Of a stretch of DNA of 64,000 nt, positions 1-10,674 are shown piece by piece. The notes under the pieces were generated by a model that saw only the letters and a program-made list of their open reading frames with translations, was not told the DNA's origin and searched no databases. The translations under genes and the position numbers were made by a program. How positions within the stretch are numbered: position 1 is the stretch's first letter; every line of letters begins with the position of its first letter. Source of the stretch: Amphiura filiformis. Taxonomy: Eukaryota; Echinodermata; Ophiuroidea; Amphilepidida; Amphiuridae. The stretch is taken from assembly GCF_039555335.1 (NCBI RefSeq), contig NC_092631.1, forward strand, positions 9,671,701 to 9,735,700, in the 5' to 3' direction.

Positions 1-1
1 C

Positions 2-847
2 GCATGCGGGTGATTGTCCTGCGCATTTTGACACCTCAATCACTACTCTACGAAAAGATATGAATGGTTAAGTAATACGAGGTCGAAAAATGAAAATTGC
101 AAAAAGGCCTATTCCAGTTTTCCGCATAAAAGAACACAAAAAACAACAAACATGCAGATAACATTTTTTTGTTTAATTGCTGAGCACATTTCAGGCATCA
201 TACTGCCGCTACCAACTTCACTTGAGATTAATCTCTTTCTTTACCAGTCTTTCAATACTTTGTGTGTCCACCGTTGGCTTCCCTTGCAGCAGCCACGCCG
301 CGTCTCATGCTCCTAACGAGGCGTCGAATGTTACCTTGCTCAACCCAGTTCCACTCGTTGATAACGATGCGACGCAATCCCACCACTGTTGTATCTGCCT
401 TTATCTTCTTGTTGACTCGTCTCTTGTGCTGATCCCAAAGGTTCTCCAAGGGGTTAAGATCAGGGCTTCTGGAGGGCCACTCAAGTGTCTCAATTCCTTC
501 TGCTTCCAGGAATGCAGCTGGTAATCATGACCTGTTTTGAATCCCTTTTCCAAATCCATCTCTCAAAACGTAAATGTCTTAGTACCCACTCACCTTTGTC
601 TTTGATCATTCATCTGCACAATAGGATTATCCAACATGCATCAATTAAAATGCTTTAAATTAAAATTGAAAACGCGGGAATAATGAAACCGTCTTGGATC
701 AGTGAATCAGCTCTAAAACCATTGAATAGGCTTCTTTGCCATTTTCATTTTTCGACTTCGTGTTACTTAAACATTTATATCTTTCCTCAAGAGTGTCGTA
801 GGGTAGTGATTGAGGTTTCAAAATGCGCAGGACAATCTCCCGCGTGC
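2..847. mobile_element. Tc1/mariner-type element, internally deleted
   Basis: Imperfect terminal inverted repeats of about 50 bp are seen at 2-52 and 795-847; both contain GATTGTCCTGCGCATTTTG and CCTCAATCACTA. A TA dinucleotide follows the right end (848-849), as expected for a TA target duplication; the left flank is at the window edge and cannot be checked. Only the 3' end of a transposase lies inside (252-530, minus strand), so this is a deletion derivative that would depend on a full-length element. Confidence 0.8.
252..530 (-). pseudogene. Tc1-like transposase, C-terminal fragment
   Basis: Read on the minus strand, the frame gives a WPSRSPDLNPLENLW block, the signature around the last catalytic acidic residue of Tc1/mariner DDE transposases. 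It continues through RRLVRSMRRGVAAA to the usual GGHTKY end and a TGA stop at 252-254. Upstream of about 530 the frame is lost and the first two catalytic aspartates are absent, so only roughly the last 90 residues of a protein of about 340 remain. It lies between the inverted repeats of the element at 2-847. It cannot be active alone. Confidence 0.85.
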
Positions 848-970
848 TATTATTTAGCAAACGTACAAAATTGGTCGCTAGATTTTAATAGTGGGTAAAT
901 TTCCTAACCATAAAGAAACTTTTTTTGCGTAGTTTATATGGGAATAAGGTTGTCTGCAAAAATGGCGACC

Positions 971-1545
971 CTTTATTCAAAATGGCCGCCAAAATCTCAT
1001 ATAGTGGCATTTTAATAGCAATTTGAAGTTATTGTGCGATTTTTTATTTTCTTTGCAGATATGGTGCAATATTGACTCAAGCCTATTTTTGTAAATGAAA
1101 AATAATGATAGAGGACGCTTTTTCAAAATGGCCGCCAAAATCAGGCGGTGATGGAAGCGATATCGCCAATTTTGAGGTCGCCATTGGATTAACACATAAT
1201 CATGAAATCTTCACAAACAATTCTAAATTTGTTATGTGGTGTCAAAGCAAAATTATCTTACTCTAAAACCGTCGGGGTACGACAGTGTACCACATTGCAA
1301 GTATGGTAATTTTCCATTTGTAATTGCTAACCGTGTATTTTGAATGGGGCTGTCAGCCCTGTATCTTCGCCAGCCTCGTACGTCACGTGTTGCGCTTCCT
1401 ATGCCGCCTGGCCAAAATGCCTTAAAATCACATATAATGACATTTAAATAGCAAAAAATTGTATTCTATTTGAAAATATGGTGTAATATTGACTAAAACC
1501 CACTTCTGTAACTGAATTGCTGTAATAGAGGGCGCTTTTCAGTGG
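971..1545. repeat. Two diverged copies of an interspersed repeat
   Basis: 971-1140 and 1412-1545 share a block with a GCAATATTGACT-like core, followed by AGAGG-CGCTTTTC. The first copy is flanked by the same AAAATGGCCGCCAAAATC string at 977-995 and 1126-1143. The second ends at a CAGTGGCGTAACTAGGG string (1540-1556) that looks like a hAT-type terminus. No coding potential seen. Confidence 0.5.
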
Positions 1546-1556
1546 CGTAACTAGGG

Positions 1557-2186
1557 TTGGTGGCGATATCAAATATTTTCTGATTGGACATGTTGGATGA
1601 AGGAAACACTTGAGGTTTTGACAAAAACCAATCACACACTGCAAAAACTGTGTCTAAAGATTGAACACTTTTTTGTCATTCGTAAACACGTGTAAAATCC
1701 AAACACCAATGTCAAAATTCAAAACACCGAGTGTTTAACATGTATAGCATTTAAACATGACTGTTTACATATCGAGGACAAGATAATGTCTAAAATGGTG
1801 GTTAATCTCTAGACACAGCTCCAGCTCTTATGATGCTATGCACTCAACCGTGTAGTATAACACAGACTGCGTGGAGACTAGACTCGCTGTGCTGGAAATA
1901 TCTGTGTAGTATATCGAGGTGGAAACTGTGCGTTTATAAGAGAAACGTTTTTGTAGTCAAACCTAATCATATGAATATGGCCTAAAAAATCGTTTGATTG
2001 GCGTAACCCTACCGACCCTAAAAATAAGCCCGACCCTAGACTATTTTTCTTATTTTTTTGCAACAAATATTTACGATCCACGATTCACGATTTACAGCTT
2101 AAAATGTGTGTATTTTTTTTAAAATGCCGACAGACCTACCCTAAAGCTACTGACAAATTTCTAGAGGGTCCCCGTTTTTCAACTTT
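1557..2186. other. No recognisable gene
   Basis: AT-rich sequence with frequent stops in all frames. I see no splice-bounded exon, tandem array or clear inverted repeat. Confidence 0.5.
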
Positions 2187-2501
2187 GGGGTCTCCGTTTT
2201 CCAGATTGACCTAGGGTAATCTGGAAAACGGGGACCCCTATTTTTTCTCTGTATTTTAGGACTGACTTTTTAATTTCTGAAAGTAGTAAGGACTTCTTAT
2301 ATATTTGTCCAACATACAAAACTTTAGGGTCTCCGTTTTCCGGATTGACCCAGGGTAATCTGGAAAACGGGCACCCCAAAAACGGGGACCCCTTAAAATC
2401 TCTTCATAATGCTTCAAACGAATTTTGAGGGGGGTCCCCGTTTTTAGGGTCCCCGTTTTCCAGATTGACCTAGGGTATCAAATCTGGAAAACGGGGACCC
2501 C
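2187..2501. repeat. Three successive 50-bp hairpins
   Basis: The same inverted repeat occurs three times. Stems are at 2187-2207/2218-2238 (21 bp, one mismatch), about 2326-2346/2357-2377, and 2446-2466/2481-2501. Each arm contains CCGTTTTCCAGATT or its complement, and the loop contains GACC(T/C)AGGGT. Extra single arms (GGGGTCCCCGTTTTT) lie at 2165-2178 and 2431-2445. The spacers (CTATTTTTTCTCT...ATTTTAGG) are also shared, so whole units were duplicated. Confidence 0.8.
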
Positions 2502-2615
2502 TATTTTTTCTCTCTATTTTAGGTCTGATGAGACTCCAAATCTCGCCAATATATACACCATGGATATACTATTATAATTTTAATTTCTAGTAAGGACTTT
2601 TTATATATTTTTGCC

Positions 2616-3056
2616 CCCCTAGACTTCTCCGTAGTCCACTTGCCGATTGTGCATACTCTGGCTATTGCATTTAAGCTTAAAAAATTCAATTAATTTGTGC
2701 ACAATTGATAGATTTTCACATCTGATCCTTTCAGTCACCGTACTCCCTTTGTCTGTTAGCTTCCGATTTTTAACTCGGGCTTTCGCGATTAATAAACGGG
2801 CAGATTCTAAAATTAGAATTCTTCAGTATTGAAGTACCATTATAGTTATGACATTATGATATGTTGCATTCAATAATATAAGCCTACATATACTTTACTT
2901 TTACTGTCACAACTATAATTATATAAACTTTTTCATAACCATTTTATACTAGTATTTTGATGTAATAAATATCAGTATAATTTCGAGTTCAACTGAATGC
3001 GTTCATCATGATTAATATTTTTATTTATCAAAAATCGACTATGGCATAGTCTAGCT
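2616..3056. repeat. MITE-like repeat, same family as 35318-36120
   Basis: This block is recognisable, in inverted orientation, inside the longer element at 35096-36570. Shared strings include GCATACTCTGG, AGATTTTCACATCTGATC and the self-complementary GACTATGGCATAGTC-like end (3039-3053; GACTATGCCATAGTC at 35325-35339). A C10 homopolymer follows at 3057-3068. No coding potential. Confidence 0.6.
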
Positions 3057-3647
3057 CCCCCCCCCCCCGCGGTTACTTTTGAAATATACATGTCAGCAAG
3101 CGAATTACCTCTGATTACAGTAAATTACTGTTGAACTGCCTCTGACTATATGAACTATACTCGTACTTCTGATCAGTTGATGTTGAACTACCTCTGATCA
3201 CAGTTACTGTTGAACTAGTAGGCCTACTTCTGATCACAGTTACCGTTGAATTCCTTCTGATCAGTTTAGGGTTGTAAAGGGGGGGAATGTCCGGGGGATT
3301 TTGGAAAGTTTCCGGGAATTTTGAAGGGCCCGGGAATATTGGGAAATTTGGAAATTTTCAATTATTGCCTTTTAGTATGTTTTTAACTTGTATTTTAATA
3401 TGTAATCATTCAGAAAGCATATTTAAAGCAAATTTAATCTTTAACAACATATACCGTAAACGTTCGCCTAATGGCGCTATGGAGTTCATGGAAATGAGAG
3501 AGCGCCATCCCTGTAAAAGCCGACTATTATCACTGATCATTAAGGGTACGTGTAGTTAAAGGATGAAACCTATCGACACATACAATTATGAACAAGATCG
3601 AACAAACTTGTTCATGATAATGCGGTAATCATTCACCTGATACGTTG

Positions 3648-3727
3648 TGGCCCAGTGAGCAGAGCATTAGACTATAGTGCGAGGATAAAGAGAACTTGTG
3701 GAGAAGATTGATGGTTCGAATCTCATG
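3648..3727 (+). other. tRNA-like pol III promoter remnant
   Basis: An A-box-like TGGCCCAGTGAGCAG is followed about 55 bp later by the B-box-like GGTTCGAATCTC (3713-3724). The intervening sequence does not fold into a convincing cloverleaf, so this is more likely a SINE head or decayed tRNA copy than a functional tRNA. Confidence 0.45.
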
Positions 3728-5014
3728 CAGTAATTTCTGACAGATTATGATGTCTGTCAATGTTTTTTTCTGATTTGAGGAAATTTTATTCTCTATTTTC
3801 TTGATTTTATCTTTAACATTGTTTATATAATTTTATTATTTTATCTTGTATGTGTCTTTTTTCATGATTCTTTGTTTTTCGTTTCATTTTAGAGTAACTC
3901 AATCCATTCAATCAAATGTTGTAATGAACCTATTTGATTGTATAGGCATTTGTTATGTGTGTGAGACGAACTGTCGCGTGCGACAAGTCTTTCAATTCGC
4001 GCGAGTGTCCTTGCCTATGCATCAGTGGTCATAAGAGGTATATCATTTTATTCGAAAGGGAGGGGGGAGGGGTCCCAAATATACGGGGGTCATAAAATCT
4101 TGGAAAGAATAATAGGAGGGGGTCATAAAATGTTTTATGACCAAAATGTAGGAGTCACACGATGACCACAGAAAGTGTGTTATTTTATTCAAAAAGACTG
4201 ATTTCAATACAATTTTGGGGTTTGGGATCATAAAATTTTTGTTGCCGAAATAGGGGGTGCGTAATTTTATTGACGCAAACGTTTTGTAAATTTGGGACAC
4301 CCCTCCCGAAAAAAATGATAGCCCTCTAAGAGGATTCAAAAGATAACCTCTGCCCCAATAATCCCTAGCTATATTTGTTTGAAACTGTTCCACGGAGGAT
4401 GTATCATAATAGGCTCAGTCTTCAACTGATATAAATAAAATTTGAATGAGTGAACGAACAAAATCATACAACGACCAACTGAATAGAGGCTGTGCATGAC
4501 GTATCATCCCGTAAATATGGCGGACTACTCAAATGCATTCAACAAAAGCATGATTGCATCTACCGCGACAGTTCGTCTCACACACATAACAAAATGCACT
4601 ACGATCAAATAGGTTGATGACAACATTTGATTGAATGGACTGCACTGCGCCATGATTACGGGGAAGAAACCGGTTCAAATCCTTTGTTTGGAGCCAATCG
4701 ATAAACACAAGGCCTTTATAGCTATCATTGAATACTGGCTAGGATTCCACAACACAATGAGAACATGTTATAAGGCGCTTTGGAAGGCACACAATACCTC
4801 AATGGCTTTCCATATTATGAGCACTCAACAACTATTCAGTATCGAAGCCCGGTATCGAAGTTACGTAATGTTGCTATGTCAACGGGATCACGCGCTTAAG
4901 TATAAATGAACCACGATCGAAACAATCAGTACACAAAAAAGGCATACCAAAATAGCGTGATCGTAATGATCGCCATACAAACAGCGCTTGGTTCCGATAC
5001 CATCACGGAGTTAC

Positions 5015-5083
5015 GTAACTACTTCGTGGTCTGATAGTTATATGATCAATGGTCTGATCTGCTTGGGTTCGATCCTTTTAAGA
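5015..5083 (+). other. tRNA-like pol III promoter remnant
   Basis: CGTGGTCTGATAGT resembles an A box and GGGTTCGATCC (5067-5077) is a good B box. A further lone B-box-like CGGTTCAAATCC lies at 4671-4682. Both are inside the inverted-repeat element at 3452-5827. Confidence 0.4.
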
Positions 5084-5404
5084 AAAGAAAAAATAGCTGA
5101 TCATTTACAATGCATTAATGAATAAAGTAATGTAGTTACACAATTTGAAACATTGAGGCCGTTCTATTTTTCAAAGGTCATGTAACTGTTAAATGTAGTG
5201 GAATATATCACGCATTGATAGGTAGCAGGTGGAGCAAATTTTGTCAGCGGTTTTTGTTGCCGTTTGTTCGCAGTGCCTATTTATCTAAAAAAAATAAGAA
5301 AATTAAAATTAAATTAAAAAAAATTCACAATATTCATTCGTAAAATGGGGACAAAATCCAAAAACATTTCTTGACCCTTCTTCACATAAAAGTGGGGGCA
5401 GAAA

Positions 5405-5478
5405 TCAAGATTCGAACAAGTACCATTCACCATTCAAGGCGCACCCTCTACCGACTGAGCTAACGGGTCAGACAATAG
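5405..5478 (-). other. tRNA-like pol III promoter remnant, minus strand
   Basis: Minus-strand reading gives TTAGCTCAGTCGGTAGAG, a near-canonical tRNA A-box/D-arm, then TGTTCGAATCTTG as B box/T-arm with normal spacing. Acceptor-stem pairing is poor, so I call it a tRNA-derived repeat head rather than a gene. It opposes the copy at 3648-3727 inside the same inverted-repeat element. Confidence 0.5.
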
Positions 5479-6059
5479 AAGGGTGTCATTTTGAACTGAA
5501 GAATATTAAAAAATATGAAGAAATTTCAATGTTATAAAAAAAATTACCAAAATGAGTTAGGTATAACGTATGAATCGATTTACAAATTAAGTCCAATGGC
5601 ACTTTGAGAAAAAATACCTGAAGAAACCCCAAAACATTTGCTGCTCTAGCAACTAACCTAGTGACCCAAAGTATTGGGTCATGTCACGATATTTTTTTCT
5701 GAGGCATTATGTCCAGGTTGCTCAATTTAACACACACGTATCCTTAATGCTGTTGAGATTTTACAAGGATGGCGCTCTCACATTTCTAAGAATCCAAAAG
5801 CGCCATTAGGCGAACGTTTACGGTATATGATGTTTACAATAAGATAAGTGCTACCATTGAAGAATAGGCCTTGTTTATAAAAAATTATGTTCTTTTACCA
5901 CAGATTTTCAGTATTTCTGTTGAACTACCTCTGTTGAACTAAATAATAAACTACCTCTGATCAGTTGCTGTTGAATTACCTCTGATCACAGATACTGTTG
6001 AACTACCTCTGATCACCGTTACAGTTCAGCTGTCTCTGACCAGATACTGTTAAACTACC

Positions 6060-6357
6060 TCCATAGGCGTAGATCCCGGGGGATGGGGGTGGTAAATCCC
6101 CAATATTTTTCTAGAGGGTTAGTCCATACAATCACCCCCCCATGTTGACGCCAGATAATGGGTTTCTGACCAAATTAACCTCATATTTGCCCATTTTAGC
6201 CCAAAAGTGCTTCAAAATAGTAAAACTTTTCGCGCGCTTCGCCTTCGCGCGCAATTGTGCCACAAACTTATTCTGTCGCCAAAAGGTGCTGAATTGACTA
6301 TAGCCTACTTGAAGAATTTTTTCCAACTCCACCCCCCCCTAATGTCAAAGAGAAATC
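6060..6357. mobile_element. Short element, GGCGTAGAT family
   Basis: Starts CATAGGCGTAGATCCC and shares with 14261-14597 the strings GGTAAATCCCC, CAATATTTT, CCATACAATCA, ATGTTGACGCC and the final AATGTCAAA-AGAAATC. It splits the minisatellite. AAACTACC is found on both sides (6052-6059 and 6358-6365), but this string is also part of the satellite unit, so it is weak evidence for a target duplication. Confidence 0.65.
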
Positions 6358-7261
6358 AAACTACCTTTGATCATTGATCACAATTACTGTTGAACTACAC
6401 CTGATCACAGTTGCTGTTGACCTACCTCTGAACACTGTTACTGTTGACCTATCTCTAATCACTAATACTGTTTAACTACCTCTGGTCACAGTTACTGTTG
6501 AACTACCTCTGATCACAATTACTACTGAACTACCTCTGATCACAGTTGCTGTTGAACTACCTCTGATCACAATTATACTGCTGAAGTACCTCTGATCACA
6601 GTTACTGTTGACCTATCTCTGATCACTGTTACTGTTTAACTACCTCTGATCACAGTTACTGTTGAACTACCTCTGATCATAGTTAATATTGAACTACCTT
6701 TGATCACAATTACGGTTGAACTATCTCTGATCACAGTTACTGTTGAACTACATCTGATCACAGTTACTGTTGATCTTTCTCCGATCACTGTTACTGTTGA
6801 ACTACCTCTGATCACAGTTACTGTTGAACTACCTCTGATCACAGTTACTGTTTAACTACCTCTGATCACAGTTACTGTTGAACTACCTCTGATCATAGTT
6901 AATATTGAACTACCTTTGATCACAATTACGGTTGAACTACCTCTGATAGCAGTTAATGTTGAAATACCTCTGATCAGCTGCTGTTGAACTACCTCTGATC
7001 ACAGTTTCTGTTGAACTACCTCTGATAGCAGTAAATGTTGAACTAAATGTTAAACTGATCAGTTGCTGTTGAATTACCTCTGATCACAGATACTTTTGAA
7101 CTACCTCTGATCACCGTTACAGTTGACCAGTTACTGATAAACTACCTCTGATTCGATTCGATTCGATTCGATTTTATTCAGCATGTTAAAATGGATACAC
7201 ATAACATTACAAACATTATATTGCACTTACAGGTAAAACTACATTCACATCGAGTCTCCGG

Positions 7262-7491
7262 GACATTTTGTGGACTTGGATAAAGTCCGCATACTCGACA
7301 GAGACAGCAGATGGTTCCAACGTGGAGTCAGAGAAGCAGTTCATATCAAAGCCAACCAACCATCTCTCAACAAAGACGGGGCCGGTTCAAACTTTCAGGA
7401 ATCTACGAGCTTCTACGAGTCTGTTATCAGGTCAAAGGTCAAGAAAGTCACGACCTGCTCACTCGCTGATGAAAGATGGAGTACCATCTGA
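7262..7491 (+). pseudogene. Penelope-like element, GIY-YIG C-terminal fragment
   Basis: The frame from 7270 reads DKVRILDRDSRWFQRGVREA, then HIKANQPSLNKDG, and after further residues ends SLADERWSTI. This matches my memory of the tail of the GIY-YIG endonuclease domain of Penelope-like retroelements: a conserved W-x-R-G-V-x-E-A-x-x-I block followed by P-S-L-N-x-D-G. There is no reverse transcriptase and no N-terminal part of the nuclease, so it is a dead fragment of about 75 residues. Assignment rests on motif recall; another nuclease-bearing retroelement is possible. Confidence 0.5.
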
Positions 7492-7620
7492 AAATTCCGA
7501 GGTAGGAATTAATTCTTTGTGTTTGGATCAAAAGTTTAAATCAAAATCAGGTAAAATACTTATTATAAACATACAATTCTTTACATACATAATCCATAAC
7601 ACCATGCCAAGGATAACCCT

Positions 7621-8287
7621 TTAAGGGCTGGGGTATGAACGTTTGGACAGTATTTATTTTGGGACATTAGAGCACATCAGACATATCGAATTGCATTCTG
7701 AATACGAAGAATGTCATTCTGATATCAAATAATTTTGATTTTTGAAATTCGCAATTTGATACACATTTTATAGCAAATCATTAAAAATTGATATTTTTGA
7801 TATTTAACAGTACTTGAAGTAAACTTTATAAATCTGATGGTTTATACTTAAAGTGTATGTAGGTGGGATGAAAAGCCGACGATCAATTGAAAATTTTGAC
7901 CTTTCGTATTGAAGATATGGATTTTTTTCCCAAAACACCAAAAAAAAATTAGGTCTTTTGGAAAAAAAATCCATATCTTCAATATGAAAGGTCAAAATTT
8001 TCAATTGACCGTCGGCTTTTCCTCCCTGCTACATACACTTTAAGAATATATCATTAGATTTATATAATTTACTTCGAGGACTGTTATATATCAAAATTTG
8101 AAAAATATCAAATTTTTATAATTTGTCATAAAATTTGTATTATATTGTGATTTAAAAAAATGAAAATTATTTGATATCAGAAAGACATGCTTCGTATTCA
8201 GAATGCAATTCGATAGGTCTGAGGTGCTCTCATGTCCCACAAAAAATACTGTCGAAACGCAATAAACGCTCATTTTGGGTCCCTTAA
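7621..8287. mobile_element. Palindromic MITE with TTAA flanks
   Basis: A 667-bp near-perfect palindrome with arms of about 300 bp. TTAA lies at both ends (7621-7624 and 8284-8287), just outside GGG...CCC termini, which fits piggyBac/Kolobok-type TTAA targeting. The centre is the pair AAATCCATATCTTCAAT / ATTGAAGATATGGATTT. No coding potential. A 5'-truncated relative lies at 14755-15185. Confidence 0.85.
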
Positions 8288-8399
8288 GCTTAAAAAATTA
8301 TTTCCAAAGGGGTCCTTATATTACAGAAAAAAGATAGTAAAAGTTAAGACTGGTAAAAAACACCAAAATAGAAAAGAAAATCATTGGAGCAAAAACAAC

Positions 8400-8640
8400 A
8401 AACTAGACATTCATTTGATTGAAAAGGTGAGCTTTGACATCTTTTTTAAACTTGTATTTCAGTGAAACAGATTTAATATCTTCCGGCAAGCTATTCCAGT
8501 TTTTGATAGCATTAAATAAAAAGAACCAGAACTAAAAGAATTGATCATGGGAACTTTAAAATTAAAGTCCCTTCCCCTTGTGCTATAATGATGCACACTT
8601 GATAATCTAGTAAAATTCTCGTTCATGTAGTCAGGACAAA
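8400..8640 (-). pseudogene. LINE pol C-terminal fragment
   Basis: Minus-strand frames read CPDYMNENFTRLSSVHHYST, then RGRDFNFKVP. After a small frame break comes NWNSLPEDIKSVSLKYKFKK and DVKAHL. The N-W-N-S-L-P-x-x-I-K motif closes the pol ORF of many jockey/CR1/L2-like LINEs. It continues the RT fragment at 10675-11060, from which a roughly 2-kb insertion separates it. Confidence 0.7.
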
Positions 8641-8645
8641 GTACC

Positions 8646-9433
8646 GTAAAACCTCGTCTGCAAGCATATAAAGTGTTTTTGATGAAAGCTTAATTAAGGG
8701 TGGTCTTAACCCTGGAATTATGGAAACTTTCGGGCTTCATAACTGCTAAATTATTAGTCTAAAGAATATAAAAGTATACATTTTTAGACTGGAAATGACT
8801 TGCTGAATTCATCTGTGAGGTCCAATTTGGGCCAAAATGCTCATTTTGGAGAAAATCCCAAAAACAGGGTTTTTGGCCCAAATTTTTTCGTGCAACGTAA
8901 CAAAAAAATTGTTTGGCCAAAAAATTGTTTTATTAATTTTTAAAAACTAGATAAAAATATCTAGGGACCGTTTTTTTATTTTTTTGAATTTTGACCAACT
9001 TTGAGAAATTTGGACCCAAAAATGGTCAAAAAATGCAAAATTTTCAAAAAAATCATAAAAAAGCCTGATTTTCGCCCAAATTTCAAATCCCAAAACCTCG
9101 TCTACAAGCATATAAAGTGTTTTTGATGAAAGCTTAATTAAGGGTGGTCTTAACCCTGGAATTATGGAAACTTTCGGGCTTCATAACTGCTAAATTATTA
9201 GTCTAAAGAATATAAAAGTATACATTTTTAGACTGGAAATGACTTGCTGAATTCATCTGTGAGGTCCAATTTGGGCCAAAATGCTCATTTTTGGAGAAAA
9301 TCCCAAAAAACGGGTTTTTTGGCCCAAATTTTTTCGTGCAACGTAACAAAAAAATTGTTTGGCCAAAAAATTTTTTTATTAATTTTTAAAAACTAGATAA
9401 AAATATCTAGGGACCGTTTTTTTATTTTTTTGA
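8646..9433. repeat. 444-bp unit duplicated in tandem
   Basis: The unit starting AAAACCTCGTCT at 8648 recurs at 9092 with few differences and stops at 9433, where LINE sequence begins. It contains TCTGTGAGGTCCAATTTGGG and AAAACTAGATAAAAATATCT. An inverted, more complete palindromic relative is at 51668-52247. The second unit is truncated after about 342 bp. Confidence 0.85.
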
Positions 9434-10280
9434 ATTCGTTCTGTTTGCGGATGACACTACCATCCTATATTCTCACAAAATCTTCAAGACAAAATAGAAA
9501 TGATTAATATCGAACTAAGTAAAGTTACAAACTGGTTTAGAGCGAATAAGCTATCAATAAATGTTGAAAAAACAAACTTTATGATTATGGGTACACAAAA
9601 AAAACATTTCATTTCAAAAGCAATACAAACGTAATGTTCGATGGAAGTATTCTTCCAAGAGTAAACAGAACGAAATTCTTGGGTATCATAATGGATGAAA
9701 ATCTTTCTTTTAAATATCACATTGAAACAATATCTAACAATATCTCAAAAAATGTAGGTATTATGCATAAGTTAAAATATTTTATTCCTAAAAGTATAAT
9801 GTATTGTATATATTCTTCATTGATAATGCCATATTTGAGCTATGGTATTTTGATTTGGGGAAATACACATATGATTTATTTGGACAAATTACTCAAATTA
9901 CAGAAAAGAGTCGTAAGAAACATTACTAAGAGTGATTTTAGGGCTCATTCAGCTCCACTATTCAAAAGTCTAAAGATTCTCACTATCTCTGACATGTAGG
10001 CCTATAAATATTATCTTGGAATCTTTATGTATAAGCATTCTGTTAATTTATTACCAATTATATTTGAATGTTATTTTATGAAAAGAAAAAATGTCCATAC
10101 CATAAACACAAGATAAACGATTACCAGTTGGTTAGAAATAAAACGGCTTTCTCACCCAGAGGAATAAAATCATCAGGTCCCATTTTATGGAATAAAATAT
10201 CTCATGATACACAAAATTCAAATTCTACTAACATATTTAAATCCAAATTTAAATCAGACTTAATAAGTCTCTATGAGTAA
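9434..10280 (+). pseudogene. LINE reverse transcriptase fragment
   Basis: FADD motif at 9442-9453 with ILYSH behind it. Next come TNWFRANKLSINVEKTNFM (from about 9526) and NRTKFLGIIMDENLSFKYH (from 9664). Then SLIMPYLSYGILIWGN and QKRVVRNI follow, and after a stop at 9997-9999 the region ILWNKISHDTQN...FKSKFKSDL (to 10280). These are RT palm motif C, motifs D/E and thumb of a non-LTR retrotransposon. Stops and frame changes near 9485, 9634 and 9999 make it non-functional. Confidence 0.8.
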
Positions 10281-10672
10281 GGTACAAATTTTAAAATCAT
10301 TTAAAAATACTTCATATACTTCAAACACTTATCAATACACTATTATTATGCCATGTTTTAAGTTATGTGATGGTAACTTCAAATGTTTATCGGCATAATT
10401 ATATGTGTTATGTCCTTGTGTTCTCTCGTACTTTGGTTTCACATAGATCATAGATGTAATGTAATGTAATGTAAGATGGAAGGTGTTGTCCACCTCTGGC
10501 CTCCTTTGGCCTTTTGGACGGCTCCGCCATGCCTAATTAGTGACATGTTAATCAAATTATTCATTTTAAGAAATTTATTAATCTAAAAATAATCAATGAA
10601 ATGTATGTAATGTTATGTATGTATTACTTTGGCATGGAAATAAAATATCTATCTATCTATCTATATTGTAAA
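9434..10672 (+). mobile_element. 5'-truncated LINE (plus strand)
   Basis: The sequence begins inside the reverse transcriptase at the catalytic motif VLFADDTTILYSH (9436-9477). It runs through the thumb and C-terminal region, an AT-rich 3' untranslated part and ends in AATAAAATA(TCTA)n at 10640-10663. The short tetranucleotide tail instead of poly(A) fits CR1/L2/jockey-like elements. It abuts a copy of the 444-bp unit at its 5' end, and the pair interrupts the minus-strand LINE. Confidence 0.75.
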
Positions 10673-10674
10673 AA

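Larger units (their letters stand above)
3452..5827. mobile_element. 2.4-kb terminal-inverted-repeat element
   Basis: Arms of about 65 bp lie at 3452-3517 and 5764-5827; both carry ACCGTAAACGTTCGCCTAA followed by TGGCGCT and later GAGAGCGCCATCC. The ends sit in TATA-like sequence, so a TA target duplication is possible but ambiguous. Inside is a second inverted repeat (about 3899-3987 and 4562-4640) with GTGTGAGACGAACTGTCGCG arms and ATTCAATCAAATGTTGT. No transposase was seen. Several tRNA-like A/B-box pairs lie inside (separate entries). It interrupts the 27-bp minisatellite. Confidence 0.75.
3096..7150. repeat. 27-bp minisatellite, interrupted
   Basis: The unit is TGATCACAGTTACTGTTG followed by AACTACCTC. 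Blocks are at about 3096-3270, 5908-6059 and 6358-7150. The last has roughly 29 units and a higher-order period: the variant string CTCTGATCATAGTTAATATT recurs at 6671 and 6887, exactly 216 bp (8 units) apart. The unit length is a multiple of three, so open frames arise by chance. The gaps are filled by the inverted-repeat element near 3450-5829 and the short element at 6060-6357. Confidence 0.9.

Noticed and set aside
5405-5478. Functional tRNA gene on the minus strand
   Set aside because: A and B boxes are good but the acceptor stem does not pair and the anticodon arm is unclear; treated as a tRNA-derived repeat.
6636-6842. 68-codon frame with nine-residue repeats
   Set aside because: Direct consequence of a 27-bp tandem unit with no stop in that frame; no start context or splice support.
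3096-7150. CRISPR-like array
   Set aside because: Units are contiguous without unique spacers, and the DNA is eukaryotic; it is a minisatellite.
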